A stretch of 18,194 bases of DNA from Oscillospiraceae bacterium (GTDB lineage Bacteria > Bacillota > Clostridia > Oscillospirales > Ruminococcaceae). Shown here one piece after another: positions 1 to 6,959 of the stretch. Made by a program: the position numbers and the translations under genes. Location of the stretch: NCBI GenBank assembly GCA_014796735.1, contig JAAVIG010000022.1, forward strand, positions 1 to 18,194. Reading direction: 5' to 3'. The notes beneath the pieces were generated by a model. That model was not told where the DNA came from. It worked only from the letters and a program-made list of their open reading frames with translations, and made no database searches. Numbering within the stretch: position 1 is the first letter of the stretch; each line of letters starts with the position of its first letter.

Positions 1-142
1 AAATACGCTCCGTATTTGCTGCCCGGCTTCCGGGCTGTATAAGCCCTATAAAAAAGATATTTTCAGCGTTTCAGTGTGCAGAGTTGAACTCTCACGGTTA
101 TTGCATAAAACATTCGTTTGGTGCTGAATATGAGAGGAAGTG
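1..142. other. Non-coding left edge with two small hairpins
   Basis: No gene is seen here. Two perfect hairpins lie next to each other: AAATACG/CGTATTT (1-17, 3-nt loop) and GCCCGG/CCGGGC (21-35, 3-nt loop). They could be the terminator region of a gene outside the window, but no clear T-run follows on either strand. A plus-strand reading frame from 84 to 362 overlaps the FRG gene antisense and shows no recognisable protein features. Confidence 0.4.
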
Positions 143-1303
143 CTATTTTCCCAAAATAAATTTGTTCTTAATTTTTTCCGCAGTGTATGTCAACTCCGGA
201 AAAACAAATGCTTTGTCAACTCCAATAGACTCTAGCTCTTGCATAATTGTTTTCTTTCGCTTTTCATTGATAAGTATACTAATAAATGAACTGGATATAA
301 TTTCAGGACTTAATTCTTGTATATTATTTGTCAAGGAAAATCTGTTTTTAAACAAGAAATGATATTTAGGATTTATACCGAAATCCTCAACTAAATCAAA
401 ATCGTCATATCTTTCGCTGTAGTGGGCAAACAACTTATTCAAAGTGTCGGACGTTACCTCAAAGTTCTCTTTATAGATTTCGGTTTCTTCGCGAATATAT
501 GCCAATCTTTGGCGTTCAAAATCATCTAATACAAATCCAAGGCGATATTCATCTTCTTGTTTTTTATATTTTCTGCTCAATTCCACCATCCGACTTCTAA
601 AATCATACACCTTATTTAGAAAAACCATAAATACTGCAGATTGGTGCTTAATGCGATAGTTCGAATATTTTGGCTTCATCATTAAAGGAGTTCGCATGTA
701 AAGAGCATATCTGCGAAGCAAAGATACATCCCCCAACAAGCTATCAAGTGGAACAGTTTTGTAATCATTATAATGATACATTCCACAAATCTTTTCTGCG
801 ATTTGATTTGAATGAAGAGAGCTTGTGTCATATGTACACAGAACACGTCCCGAAGTCTTGTCGTCACAGCAAGCAAAATATAAAGCTATCAATGGATTGT
901 ATGAGAAATCCAACAGTCTTGTTGGAAGCTCATAGTGCTGCATTTTTGCTAACAAATCAAAGTCAGAAGAAATATTTTGAAATTCTTCGGGTCGTAAAGT
1001 TATCAGTTCACTTACAACAGTATTCTCACTCATTTCCAAGGCACTGTCATATCGAGCAAGAGATGGAATGAGTTTATAGTTGGAAGAATAATCGGAATGA
1101 CCTCTGTATACAAGCGATCTATATTCTGTATTCTTGCTTTTTAATGTTAATTTACTTATTACATCTACAAATTCAGATAACGAAGAAATTTTTATAGTAT
1201 GATGATGATAGTAATTATCCCAGTCGGATTTAGGGACAAGCATTTGATTTGGCAAGTCTTTAAATATATGCCTTCGGTTTATGTGTTTTGCAAAAGTATC
1301 CAT
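143..1303 (-). CDS. FRG-domain protein
   Basis: A 386-residue soluble protein carrying the FRG domain, named for its (F/Y)RG motif. The sequence shows YRG at residues 66-68 and the second hallmark block MQHYELPTRLLDFS at 121-134, which runs into a PLIALYFAC segment typical of the family. The C-terminal half is charged and unrecognised. The biochemical function of FRG proteins is not established; they often occur in mobile and variable regions, and a role in phage defence is only an inference from the nearby prophage. There are no signal peptide or membrane segments. The gene stands alone, with its own promoter (1562-1590) and a leader of about 250 nt. The ATG at 1303 has only a weak purine-rich stretch (AAGGA about 20 nt upstream), so the exact start is not certain. 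Confidence 0.85.
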   Translation of the reverse strand: MDTFAKHINRRHIFKDLPNQMLVPKSDWDNYYHHHTIKISSLSEFVDVISKLTLKSKNTEYRSLVYRGHSDYSSNYKLIPSLARYDSALEMSENTVVSELITLRPEEFQNISSDFDLLAKMQHYELPTRLLDFSYNPLIALYFACCDDKTSGRVLCTYDTSSLHSNQIAEKICGMYHYNDYKTVPLDSLLGDVSLLRRYALYMRTPLMMKPKYSNYRIKHQSAVFMVFLNKVYDFRSRMVELSRKYKKQEDEYRLGFVLDDFERQRLAYIREETEIYKENFEVTSDTLNKLFAHYSERYDDFDLVEDFGINPKYHFLFKNRFSLTNNIQELSPEIISSSFISILINEKRKKTIMQELESIGVDKAFVFPELTYTAEKIKNKFILGK

Positions 1304-1429
1304 TTTTATCTCTGATTTTCCTTTTATACGAATGTTTTTGATTGTTCTAAAATTAATCCTTTATTCTGAAACTATCACACATTTTTATTTCCTTTATCGT
1401 GATAATCCATATGAATTGTCTTCCAAGAT

Positions 1430-1474
1430 TTATGCCCACAAATGGCTACTTTTCACAGCCGTTTGTGGGCATAA
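1430..1474 (-). repeat. 17-bp inverted repeat in the FRG gene leader
   Basis: Arms TTATGCCCACAAATGGC (1430-1446) and GCCGTTTGTGGGCATAA (1458-1474) pair over 17 positions with one mismatch, around an 11-nt loop. It lies about 80 nt after the expected transcription start and 130 nt before the FRG gene. No strong T-run follows on either strand, so a simple terminator is unlikely. A possible 18-codon frame (1486 down to 1430, minus strand) begins just upstream and ends exactly at the hairpin's far edge, but it has no clear ribosome site. Confidence 0.7.
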
Positions 1475-1561
1475 TATCTTTTTCATAGTGCTTAGATGTG
1501 ATTGACTGACAAAAAAGATTTTTTTCTTCACGCTAAAAAACACCCAACTTTTACTATTTAT

Positions 1562-1590
1562 ATTATAATATATTGCCACACTACTGTCAA
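1562..1590 (-). promoter_or_regulatory. Consensus sigma-A promoter for the FRG gene
   Basis: On the minus strand a perfect -35 box TTGACA (1590-1585) is followed after exactly 17 nt by a perfect -10 box TATAAT (1567-1562). Transcription should begin near 1555, leaving a leader of about 250 nt before the FRG start codon at 1303. A match to both consensus hexamers at ideal spacing is rare and suggests strong basal transcription, possibly held in check by the leader hairpin at 1430-1474. The 210 bases between this promoter and the TspO gene hold no supported gene. Confidence 0.8.
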
Positions 1591-1799
1591 TACCTTTTTA
1601 AATAACTTGACAGTTTTAAAATTCTTACGATTTCGTCCTTAATTTCACATTAAAAATCCAAGTAAATCAAACTGCTTGAATAAAGAATTTATAAGTAATC
1701 CAATCCAAGTATCAAAACAAAATAGTTCGGATATTTAAGGAGATTCAAAGAGAATGGGTATCAATGGTTGTTTTTTTGCCAAATAAAAACTCTGAAATT

Positions 1800-2261
1800 T
1801 TAATTTAATAAGTAGATAGAAAAGTTTAAGTAACCCGCAAAAGTTCCCCAAAGAAGATATGGGATCATCAGATACCCTGCCGGTTCTGATATTTGGTAGA
1901 ATTTAATGGTTGTTTTAAGGATCAGAAACCACAGTATTACAAGCCAAATAAACGCAAACAGATATAGGCTCAGATTGAAAAAAATAATGGACCAAAAAAA
2001 GTTAAATATAAGCTGAAGTCCGTATGTGATCAAAGCAGATCCGTTTGGCTTTCTGGATGTGATCACCAGATATGATGCAATTCCCATAAGAATATACAGA
2101 ATCGTCCAAGCTACTGGAAACAGCCAGCCCGGCGGAGCTAGTATCGGCTTTTTTATTGAATCAAACGTTTGCATACTATTTCGTGTTAGAAGCGCAGAAA
2201 GACCGCCAACCGCGAGCGGTACGGCAATGCAAAATATTAGAGTTTTCCACTGTTTTTTCAT
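1800..2261 (-). CDS. tspO: TspO/MBR family membrane protein
   Basis: A 153-residue integral membrane protein of the TspO/MBR (translocator/peripheral benzodiazepine receptor) family, which has five transmembrane helices and binds tetrapyrroles and other hydrophobic ligands. Seen in the sequence: the first helix at about 7-25, the hallmark PPGWLFPVAWTILY at 43-56, NFFWSIIFF at 87-95 in helix 3, and PYLLWGTFAGYLN at 134-146 in helix 5. The length is normal for bacterial members (about 150-165). The ATG at 2261 is preceded by AGGGGGGAT, a good ribosome site. The gene is not obviously co-transcribed with its neighbours. Its role in this organism cannot be told from the sequence; the family is linked to stress and porphyrin metabolism. 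Confidence 0.93.
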   Translation of the reverse strand: MKKQWKTLIFCIAVPLAVGGLSALLTRNSMQTFDSIKKPILAPPGWLFPVAWTILYILMGIASYLVITSRKPNGSALITYGLQLIFNFFWSIIFFNLSLYLFAFIWLVILWFLILKTTIKFYQISEPAGYLMIPYLLWGTFAGYLNFSIYLLN

Positions 2262-2403
2262 AAAAATCCCCCCTACTACTTTTATGATTTAATCTGTACT
2301 TTTATTCTATTGATATAATAAAAAGTGTGTATACCGTAATGGAATCATTCTTTTCCACAATGAAGCGTGTATCTGATCGCATTTATACATTTGTATTTCA
2401 TTT

Positions 2404-2435
2404 CCCCGTACCGCACAGAACGGTAAATCACGGGG
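2404..2435. repeat. Hairpin downstream of the replication gene remnant
   Basis: CCCCGTACCG (2404-2413) pairs with CGGT (2421-2424) and ACGGGG (2430-2435), giving a two-part stem with an AAATC bulge. A 12-bp palindrome GCTTTGCAAAGC follows near 2442. They lie just after the stop of the minus-strand gene at 2469, so they may help end its transcript, although no T-run follows the stem. The 2262-2468 gap holds nothing else that can be supported. Confidence 0.35.
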
Positions 2436-2468
2436 CATTGGCTTTGCAAAGCGGTTTTTAATTCGCTA

Positions 2469-3260
2469 TTAGTCATTTGCTTTGTTTTTTCCTTTCAAGA
2501 ATTCTTCAATTTCTGCTATGTCGAAGCTGCTATTCTCGCCTTTAGAAAGATTAGACTTTGATTTTCCAAGCTTATAATCTTCATAAAGCATCTTAGAAAT
2601 CACAGCATACTTATTGGCGTTAATTGCGCCTTGTTTCGCTTTCCACTCTTCAAACCGCCGTTCGTACTCATTTACAGCGGCAATCCCATAATCTTTTATG
2701 AGATCATCACGAGAGCAGCTCGCCGCCGCAGGCGGCTTATCTACTTTACTTTCATTTACTTTAATTTCATTTACTTTACTTTCCTTTGTGCCGTAAATCG
2801 GGGATTTATCAGAGTTAATCGGGGATTTATCAGAGTTAATCGGGGATTTATTTTCATCTTGGCGCACTTTAATAAAGCCGTAAGTCTCGGATTTTTCTAA
2901 CATCCAATATTCGGCTTTAACAAAGATAGCTCTGGAATGCTCATTTCTTTTACCGTCATTTTTAGCTTCCTGATACCGTCTTTGTATAGATTTAGAAGTT
3001 ACGATAGTGACCGATTTAGCAAGTTTACTGTCCTTAATTTCACACAGCAGTGACCGACTAAATAAGTATTTCAGTATCTGCCTTGTAGCGTTTTCGGATA
3101 TGTTCAAGTCATCCGACATACATGAGATAAAATCCTCGTCAACCTCAACGTAATAGCTTTCCTTGTATATTTGGCAAAGCATATATATGTAAGCCATTAC
3201 GCCATTAAGCCCATATTTGCCCTTTAGGGCTTTTATCTTCTTATCCTCGAAAAAATTCAC
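2469..3260 (-). CDS. Phage replication-initiation protein, DUF4373 (Lin1244/Lin1753) type, 5'-truncated
   Basis: A 263-residue product with the N-terminal DNA-binding domain found in phage replisome organisers (DUF4373, Lin1244/Lin1753 type): NFFEDKKIKALKGKYG at residues 2-17 and a winged-helix-like region to about 105. A low-complexity linker (about 135-175) is built from KSPINSD and KVNE repeats. The C-terminal part (about 180-263) resembles the helical tail of such proteins. The frame stays open upstream of the GTG at 3260 to 3284 and encodes LNYFSFDV, which matches the conserved family start, but a TAA at 3285-3287 cuts it off. The true beginning, roughly 5-10 residues with its ATG and ribosome site, is therefore missing, and the gene is probably not expressed normally. 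It faces the MuF gene across a rearrangement point. Confidence 0.8.
   Translation of the reverse strand: MNFFEDKKIKALKGKYGLNGVMAYIYMLCQIYKESYYVEVDEDFISCMSDDLNISENATRQILKYLFSRSLLCEIKDSKLAKSVTIVTSKSIQRRYQEAKNDGKRNEHSRAIFVKAEYWMLEKSETYGFIKVRQDENKSPINSDKSPINSDKSPIYGTKESKVNEIKVNESKVDKPPAAASCSRDDLIKDYGIAAVNEYERRFEEWKAKQGAINANKYAVISKMLYEDYKLGKSKSNLSKGENSSFDIAEIEEFLKGKNKAND
2798..2852. repeat. 21-bp tandem repeat inside the replication gene
   Basis: The unit TCGGGGATTTATCAGAGTTA plus one A occurs twice in full (2798-2818, 2819-2839) and once in part (2840-2852). It keeps the reading frame and encodes the repeated linker peptide KSPINSD on the minus strand. A second, imperfect run (about 2743-2786) encodes the KVNE/KVNES repeats. 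Such linkers expand and contract by slippage in phage replication proteins. Confidence 0.85.
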
Positions 3261-3276
3261 GTCAAAAGAAAAATAA

Positions 3277-3287
3277 TTTAAGGCTTA
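3277..3287. other. Rearrangement junction between two truncated phage genes
   Basis: Family-like coding sequence of the minus-strand replication gene reaches 3281-3284. Family-like coding sequence of the plus-strand MuF gene (FKAYNNADVLAIGYLNN, in frame from 3277) begins at the same place. Both genes lack their start codons and ribosome sites here. This is best explained by an inversion or deletion that joined two distant prophage segments; an assembly artefact cannot be excluded from sequence alone. Confidence 0.75.
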
Positions 3288-3300
3288 TAATAACGCTGAT

Positions 3301-4683
3301 GTGCTGGCTATAGGGTATTTAAATAATTCCCTGCCTATGATACTCGGAGTAAATTTCGACTTTGGTGCTTCTCAAATATTCGACATGAAGTGGAGCTTCA
3401 AGCTCTATGATCAGAAAACGATAGCCAGGCTTATAGCCGCTAATCCTCAATTGTTGCCTTTACCGGGAGTTAATACATATAAAAATCTCGACTGGTATCA
3501 GAAAAAGCTTAATTCAGCGATTACGCAGGGGATTTTACACGGTGACAGCATTCCGAAAATAGCAAAGCAACTTGACAGTGTTACCAACAGTGGCAAGGCG
3601 GCGGCGATCAGGAACGTAAGAACGGCGATAACGGGTGCGGAGTGCGCGGGGCGCGATGAAAGCTACCGCATGGCGCAGGAAGACGGTGTGGAGCTTGTCA
3701 GGGAATGGATAGCTACGCTTGGCAATAGGACGAGACATTCACACGCCGCTATCGACGGGGAACAAAGAGAAGTTGGCGAGGCTTTTTCTAATGGGTGTAT
3801 GTATCCGGGGGACTCTGTGGGCGTTGACGGAAATAAACCAGACCCGTCGGAGGTTTATAATTGCCGCTGCACGATATTAGCGCACGTCAAAGGCTATGAA
3901 AAATATCACGAGCGGGGCAAGTACGGCAATGGCAAGCTTGGCGATGAAACCTATGACGAGTGGAAAGAAAGGCATATTGCGGCATTAGAGGAAGAAAAAG
4001 CGAAAAAGAGCGGCGGAGGATTGAAAAATAATAACGAAAGTGGTATAATTAAATCAAGTGAGATAAGAGAAACGCTGGAAAAATCTGGAATTGACTACAA
4101 AGAAGTACAAGTTTTAAAAGAATCGCTTACTACCCCACAAATAATTGAAAAGGTAGGAGGCGGAGACACGACAACAGGGTCGTGTGCTTCTGCTGCATTT
4201 GCTTATATTGGTAATAAAAGCGGATTTGATGTTACCGACTTTCGGGGAGGCAAGTCTACTGATTTCTTTTCAAAAACAAAGAATATTAATGAAATTACGC
4301 AGCTTGCAAATGGTGTAATTATTAAAAATACGAATGATTTTAAGTCTGTAAACGAATTGTTGAAATTAGTCAGCGAAGGAAAAGAATATCTTCTTGGAGC
4401 GGGTCAACATGTCGCAATCATAAGGAAATTGAATAATCGTTTTGAATATCTTGAGCTTCAATCAGCAACCGATAACGGATTTAAACATCTTACTACAAAC
4501 ATATTGAAAGAAAGATTTGGCTGTAAAAAGTCTCATAGTGTAATGGGATTTAAGCTTGAATCTTCAAGCGAACTTATTGATATAGAAAATTTTAAAGATA
4601 ACAAAGAGTTTCAAAAAATTCTCGGATATATCAATACAGCGTCAGAAAATCAGATGAAAGGCATAGGCGGCAAAATAAAATGA
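3301..4683 (+). CDS. MuF-type phage minor head protein with C-terminal papain-like toxin domain, 5'-truncated
   Basis: A 460-residue frame. Residues 1-200 match the SPP1 gp7 / Mu F minor head protein family: TRHSHAAIDGEQ at 144-155 and the ending PDPSEVYNCRCTILAHVKGYE at 180-200 (NCRC, Cys188/Cys190). After a charged linker (about 200-250), the C-terminal 250-430 region has GSCASAAFAYIG with Cys295, DFRGG at 313-317, GQHVAIIR with His370, and YLELQS with Gln387. A Cys-His-Gln order is consistent with a papain-like fold, but this is inferred by eye. Fusion of toxin domains to MuF is a known arrangement in Firmicutes temperate phages. GC content falls sharply near 4020, where the head domain ends. 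The frame is open back to 3277, no start with a ribosome site exists, and about 100 N-terminal residues are missing. The GTG at 3301 is only the first possible start; ATG at 3337 is the next. Confidence 0.85.
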   Translation: MLAIGYLNNSLPMILGVNFDFGASQIFDMKWSFKLYDQKTIARLIAANPQLLPLPGVNTYKNLDWYQKKLNSAITQGILHGDSIPKIAKQLDSVTNSGKAAAIRNVRTAITGAECAGRDESYRMAQEDGVELVREWIATLGNRTRHSHAAIDGEQREVGEAFSNGCMYPGDSVGVDGNKPDPSEVYNCRCTILAHVKGYEKYHERGKYGNGKLGDETYDEWKERHIAALEEEKAKKSGGGLKNNNESGIIKSSEIRETLEKSGIDYKEVQVLKESLTTPQIIEKVGGGDTTTGSCASAAFAYIGNKSGFDVTDFRGGKSTDFFSKTKNINEITQLANGVIIKNTNDFKSVNELLKLVSEGKEYLLGAGQHVAIIRKLNNRFEYLELQSATDNGFKHLTTNILKERFGCKKSHSVMGFKLESSSELIDIENFKDNKEFQKILGYINTASENQMKGIGGKIK

Positions 4684-4883
4684 ATTTTTATAAGAAAGAT
4701 GAAAATGGCAAAATATGGTGGGTCGACAATACCCACGAAGTAGGGCAACATCTTTTTAGCTTTGATAAAAAGAAAGTTTTTAATTTATTCTCGGATTACC
4801 CTTATAAACTTACAAAAGAGGAAAAAGAGATTTTTGACGCTGAAAATCCTTTTTGGAAAGATTTTTTCAAGGATAGGCAATAA
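4680..4883 (+). CDS. Small acidic protein, candidate immunity partner of the MuF toxin domain
   Basis: A 67-residue soluble protein, rich in aromatic residues and charged, with the blocks KIWWVDN (11-17), FSFDKKKVFNLF (26-37) and ENPFWKDFFKDR (55-66). Its ATG overlaps the MuF stop codon (ATGA), so translation is coupled and the two are made together. No secretion signal or catalytic motif is visible. Position directly after a toxin-domain gene, small size and low GC shared with the toxin half all fit an immunity protein that binds and blocks the enzyme in the producing cell. This is inference from context; the protein itself was not matched to a named immunity family. Confidence 0.75.
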   Translation: MNFYKKDENGKIWWVDNTHEVGQHLFSFDKKKVFNLFSDYPYKLTKEEKEIFDAENPFWKDFFKDRQ

Positions 4884-4884
4884 G

Positions 4885-5292
4885 ATGGCAAATAATGATG
4901 TCGATGTAACATTCACCTCTCACTTAGGCGAGTTTAACACGGAGTTTGATGCTGCCGTAAAAAAGGCACTTGAAGAAATGGGGATTGAAGCCGAAGCACA
5001 CGCAAAGGAAATCATAACTGAAAAGGGCGCTGTTGACACAGGACGGCTCAGAAATTCTATCACTTGGGCAGTCGGGGGCGAGAAAGCCAATGCTTCAGGA
5101 TATAGTGGAACCGCGCCGAAAAAAGATGAACCATGCGTATATATCGGAACAAACGTTGAGTATGCGCCATATATTGAATTCGGCTCAAGCAGAAGCAAAA
5201 AAGGCGAAAGACCGTTTATCCGTCCCGCTGTTGAGGATTTTGCGGACCAGTATAAGGAGATCGCTGAAAGGAATTTGGGGGAAATAAAATGA
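4885..5292 (+). CDS. HK97 gp10-like phage head-tail completion protein
   Basis: A 135-residue protein. The pattern VDTGRLRNSITW (residues 50-61), then YIGTNVEYAPYIEFGS (about 88-103), then RPFIRPAVE (111-119) is the signature of the HK97 gp10 / tail-completion family, which sits at the head-tail joint. The family's usual length is 110-150 residues. The start at 4885 lies just after the immunity-like gene's TAA and has AAGGA upstream. A longer frame reaching back to 4762 would overlap that gene in another frame and adds a Lys/Leu-rich stretch unlike the family, so it is rejected. Here the gene lies before the scaffold gene, whereas in many phages gp10-like genes follow the capsid. Confidence 0.87.
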   Translation: MANNDVDVTFTSHLGEFNTEFDAAVKKALEEMGIEAEAHAKEIITEKGAVDTGRLRNSITWAVGGEKANASGYSGTAPKKDEPCVYIGTNVEYAPYIEFGSSRSKKGERPFIRPAVEDFADQYKEIAERNLGEIK

Positions 5293-5546
5293 AAATGTTT
5301 TCAGGTTGCAGTGGAGAATGTTGTGTTTGTATGGCTGACAGAGGTTGTATAGCAGGACACGGAGACGATTATTTTATCCCAGCTTCAAAAGAACAAATTA
5401 TAGAACGGCTAAATAATGGTAGGTATCCACATTACTATGATTATATGACATCTTATCTTAAAATTGTATTCGGATTTGAATACAAAGAACCAAAACACAA
5501 GAACTTTCTTTGTGAACAATATAGCAGCATATTTCCTATATCTTGA
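5289..5546 (+). CDS. Cysteine-rich small phage protein, unknown function
   Basis: An 85-residue protein whose ATG overlaps the gp10-like stop codon (ATGA), so it is part of the same operon. The first 24 residues hold six cysteines and a histidine (CSGECCVCMADRGC then AGHGDD), which suggests a metal or iron-sulfur site. The rest contains a SKEQIIERLNNG helix and ends in FPIS. I do not recognise a named family. Similar cysteine-rich short proteins are common in Clostridia phage head operons, but this could not be verified here. No transmembrane segment is seen. Confidence 0.7.
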   Translation: MKMFSGCSGECCVCMADRGCIAGHGDDYFIPASKEQIIERLNNGRYPHYYDYMTSYLKIVFGFEYKEPKHKNFLCEQYSSIFPIS

Positions 5547-5567
5547 CAAAAGGAGCAAAATACATAG

Positions 5568-5708
5568 ATGTCGAAGCAACTGTTGACCGAAAAAGAAATC
5601 AAATCCGCCGAAGCGGTTCTCTCCAAAGGTGACAGGGTGGAGTTGATACCTGTTAAGGACGGGGTTAAGGTTATTAGGGTTAGGCGGGAGGAGGTAAAGC
5701 AGAAATGA
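5568..5708 (+). CDS. 46-residue phage protein
   Basis: A small basic protein in frame from ATG 5568 to TGA 5706-5708. It reads LLTEKEIKSAEAVLSKGD followed by VELIPVKDGVKVIRVRREEV, a helix plus a predicted beta hairpin. AAAGGAG lies 13 nt before the start, a little far but usable. The stop overlaps the ATG of the next gene (ATGA), so they are coupled. Its C-terminal two-thirds resembles the last 40 residues of that next protein, so the two seem to share a small domain. Function unknown. Confidence 0.72.
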   Translation: MSKQLLTEKEIKSAEAVLSKGDRVELIPVKDGVKVIRVRREEVKQK

Positions 5709-6199
5709 GCGATAAAGACTTATATAAAAGCATAATTACAATAATGGGATTAGCGAAGCTATTCGGCAGAAGTGAAATAGATATATTACACGAAATGCTA
5801 ATAGTCAAGCAAAATGTAAAGCCGCTACCGCCAAAGGAAGCCAAGACCGAAATAGAACTTGGATATTATCAGACTATCTCAGGCCTTTCCTTTACAGATA
5901 TTGATTGGTTGTTTAAATATTTCGAGAAGCAAAGCGAAATCAAACAAGCTGAACGGGTAAAAGGAACAAAGATATGCGATAAGTGCGGACAAAAGACTTT
6001 TGATATAGACACTTTAGCGGCGGAAGATGTTGATAACGCTCCTTTGGGCGAAATAAAACTTATTAGCCTTCGCAAATATGAAATCACAAAAGAAATGGCG
6101 AAGAAATATGAAGAAATCCTTGAAAATGGCGATACAATAAAGCTTATACCTTACGGAAATCGCATCAAAGCTGTACGAACAACAGAAGAAGAAATATAA
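5705..6199 (+). CDS. Unknown phage protein with a CxxC knuckle
   Basis: A 164-residue soluble protein. Residues 1-85 are helical with no recognised motif. A single CDKCG pair (about residues 95-99) could bind metal together with another chain, but only one CxxC is present. The last 40 residues (YEITKEMAKKYEEIL, then GDTIKLIP, then IKAVRTTEEE) resemble the whole 46-residue protein encoded just before it. The start overlaps the previous stop and has GGAGGAGG upstream, so the start is firm. A terminator follows at 6242. I do not recognise the family. Confidence 0.75.
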   Translation: MSDKDLYKSIITIMGLAKLFGRSEIDILHEMLIVKQNVKPLPPKEAKTEIELGYYQTISGLSFTDIDWLFKYFEKQSEIKQAERVKGTKICDKCGQKTFDIDTLAAEDVDNAPLGEIKLISLRKYEITKEMAKKYEEILENGDTIKLIPYGNRIKAVRTTEEEI

Positions 6200-6211
6200 T
6201 TAAATATTGTC

Positions 6212-6233
6212 CCCGCCCTAAGCGTTGGGCGGG
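6212..6233. repeat. GC-rich hairpin after the 164-residue gene
   Basis: CCCGCCC (6212-6218) pairs perfectly with GGGCGGG (6227-6233) around an 8-nt loop. It stands just after the stop codon and just before the long terminator stem at 6242. It has no T-run of its own. Confidence 0.6.
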
Positions 6234-6241
6234 AAGAACCG

Positions 6242-6284
6242 AGCGTGGTTATTGTTGAGAAATCAGCAGTAATCACGCTTTTTT
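6242..6284 (+). terminator. Long intrinsic terminator between phage gene groups
   Basis: A 17-bp stem: AGCGTGGTTATTGTTGA (6242-6258) pairs with TCAGCAGTAATCACGCT (6263-6279), counting three G-U pairs, around a GAAA tetraloop, and is followed by a run of T (6280-6284, then ATTTT). It is oriented to stop plus-strand transcripts before the scaffold and capsid genes. A terminator inside a phage late operon suggests regulated read-through or a separate promoter for capsid genes. Confidence 0.85.
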
Positions 6285-6292
6285 ATTTTGAT

Positions 6293-6344
6293 AAAACCCG
6301 CTTATGCGGTTTTATACAACCTTTTTGCGGCGAGGAACTGCCGC
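6293..6344 (+). promoter_or_regulatory. Structured leader before the scaffold gene
   Basis: Two further hairpins stand in the 87 bases between the terminator and the scaffold start: CCGC/GCGG flanked by AAAA/TTTT (6293-6314) and GCGGC/GCCGC with an 8-nt loop (6327-6344). The GAAAGGA ribosome site follows. No sigma-A promoter is clear. The stems could affect mRNA stability or translation of the abundant head proteins; this is inference. Confidence 0.45.
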
Positions 6345-6371
6345 CGAAGAAACGACGAAAGGATTTTTACT

Positions 6372-6944
6372 ATGGCACTTACAAGAAAAATGCTCAAAGC
6401 AATGGGCATTGAAGATGAAAAAATCGACCAGATTGTGGAAGCACACACAGAAACGGTTGACGCACTAAAGCAGCAGTGCGAGGATCTTAAAGACAAAGCC
6501 GCAAATTTTGACAGCGTTCAAAAGGAACTGAACGAACTGAAAAAGACTGCGGAAACAGGCGTGGATTGGAAAGGCAAGTATGAAAAACTGCAAGCGGAGG
6601 TTGAGAGCAAGGACAGGCAGACCGCCGTGACCTCAGCTTATAAAAAGATGTTGCTGGAAATCGGCATACCCAATAAACTGGCCGACAGCATTATCAAGGG
6701 TACGGACCTTTCCAAGATAAAGCTTGACAAAGACGGAGGAATCGAGGAAGCTAAGAAGCTTGCGGACGAGGTCAAGGCCGAGTGGGCTGATTATATTCCC
6801 GTGAAAGGGGAAAAAAGAGAAGCTCCCGATACCCCGCCTATGCAGAGTAAAACAAAAATGAGTAAAGCCGATATTATGGCGATCAAGGACACCGCAGAAA
6901 GGCAGAAAGCCATTGCGGAGAACTCGGAGCTTTTCGGCTTTTAA
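6372..6944 (+). CDS. Phage scaffolding protein, GP20-like
   Basis: A 190-residue protein of the phage minor structural GP20 / scaffolding type, which guides capsid assembly and then leaves or is degraded. Seen: an N-terminal LTRKMLKAMGIEDEKIDQIVEAH (residues 2-24), a long coiled coil (about 25-85, heavy in Lys/Glu), GVDWKGKYEKL (about 67-77), a C-terminal SAYKKMLLEIGIPNKLADSIIKG region, and the usual ending ELFGF. The start at 6372 is chosen because GAAAGGA lies just upstream and the protein then begins like its family; the frame extends to 6288 but those extra residues run through the hairpin leader. The gene directly before the capsid is in its normal place. Confidence 0.88.
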   Translation: MALTRKMLKAMGIEDEKIDQIVEAHTETVDALKQQCEDLKDKAANFDSVQKELNELKKTAETGVDWKGKYEKLQAEVESKDRQTAVTSAYKKMLLEIGIPNKLADSIIKGTDLSKIKLDKDGGIEEAKKLADEVKAEWADYIPVKGEKREAPDTPPMQSKTKMSKADIMAIKDTAERQKAIAENSELFGF

Positions 6945-6959
6945 GAGAAAGGAAATAAT

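Noticed and set aside
1754..1786. A 10-codon plus-strand frame (MGINGCFFAK) with AAGGAG 11 nt upstream.
   Set aside because: Too short to support; no promoter, no partner gene and no recognised peptide family. The ribosome-like site can arise by chance in AT-rich sequence.
2798..2852. Regularly spaced repeats that could suggest a CRISPR array.
   Set aside because: The 21-bp units are directly adjacent without spacers and keep the coding frame, so they are a protein-linker repeat.
4762..4884. Longer start for the HK97 gp10-like gene.
   Set aside because: The extra 41 residues overlap the immunity-like gene out of frame and do not look like the family; 4885 gives a proper start right after the previous stop.
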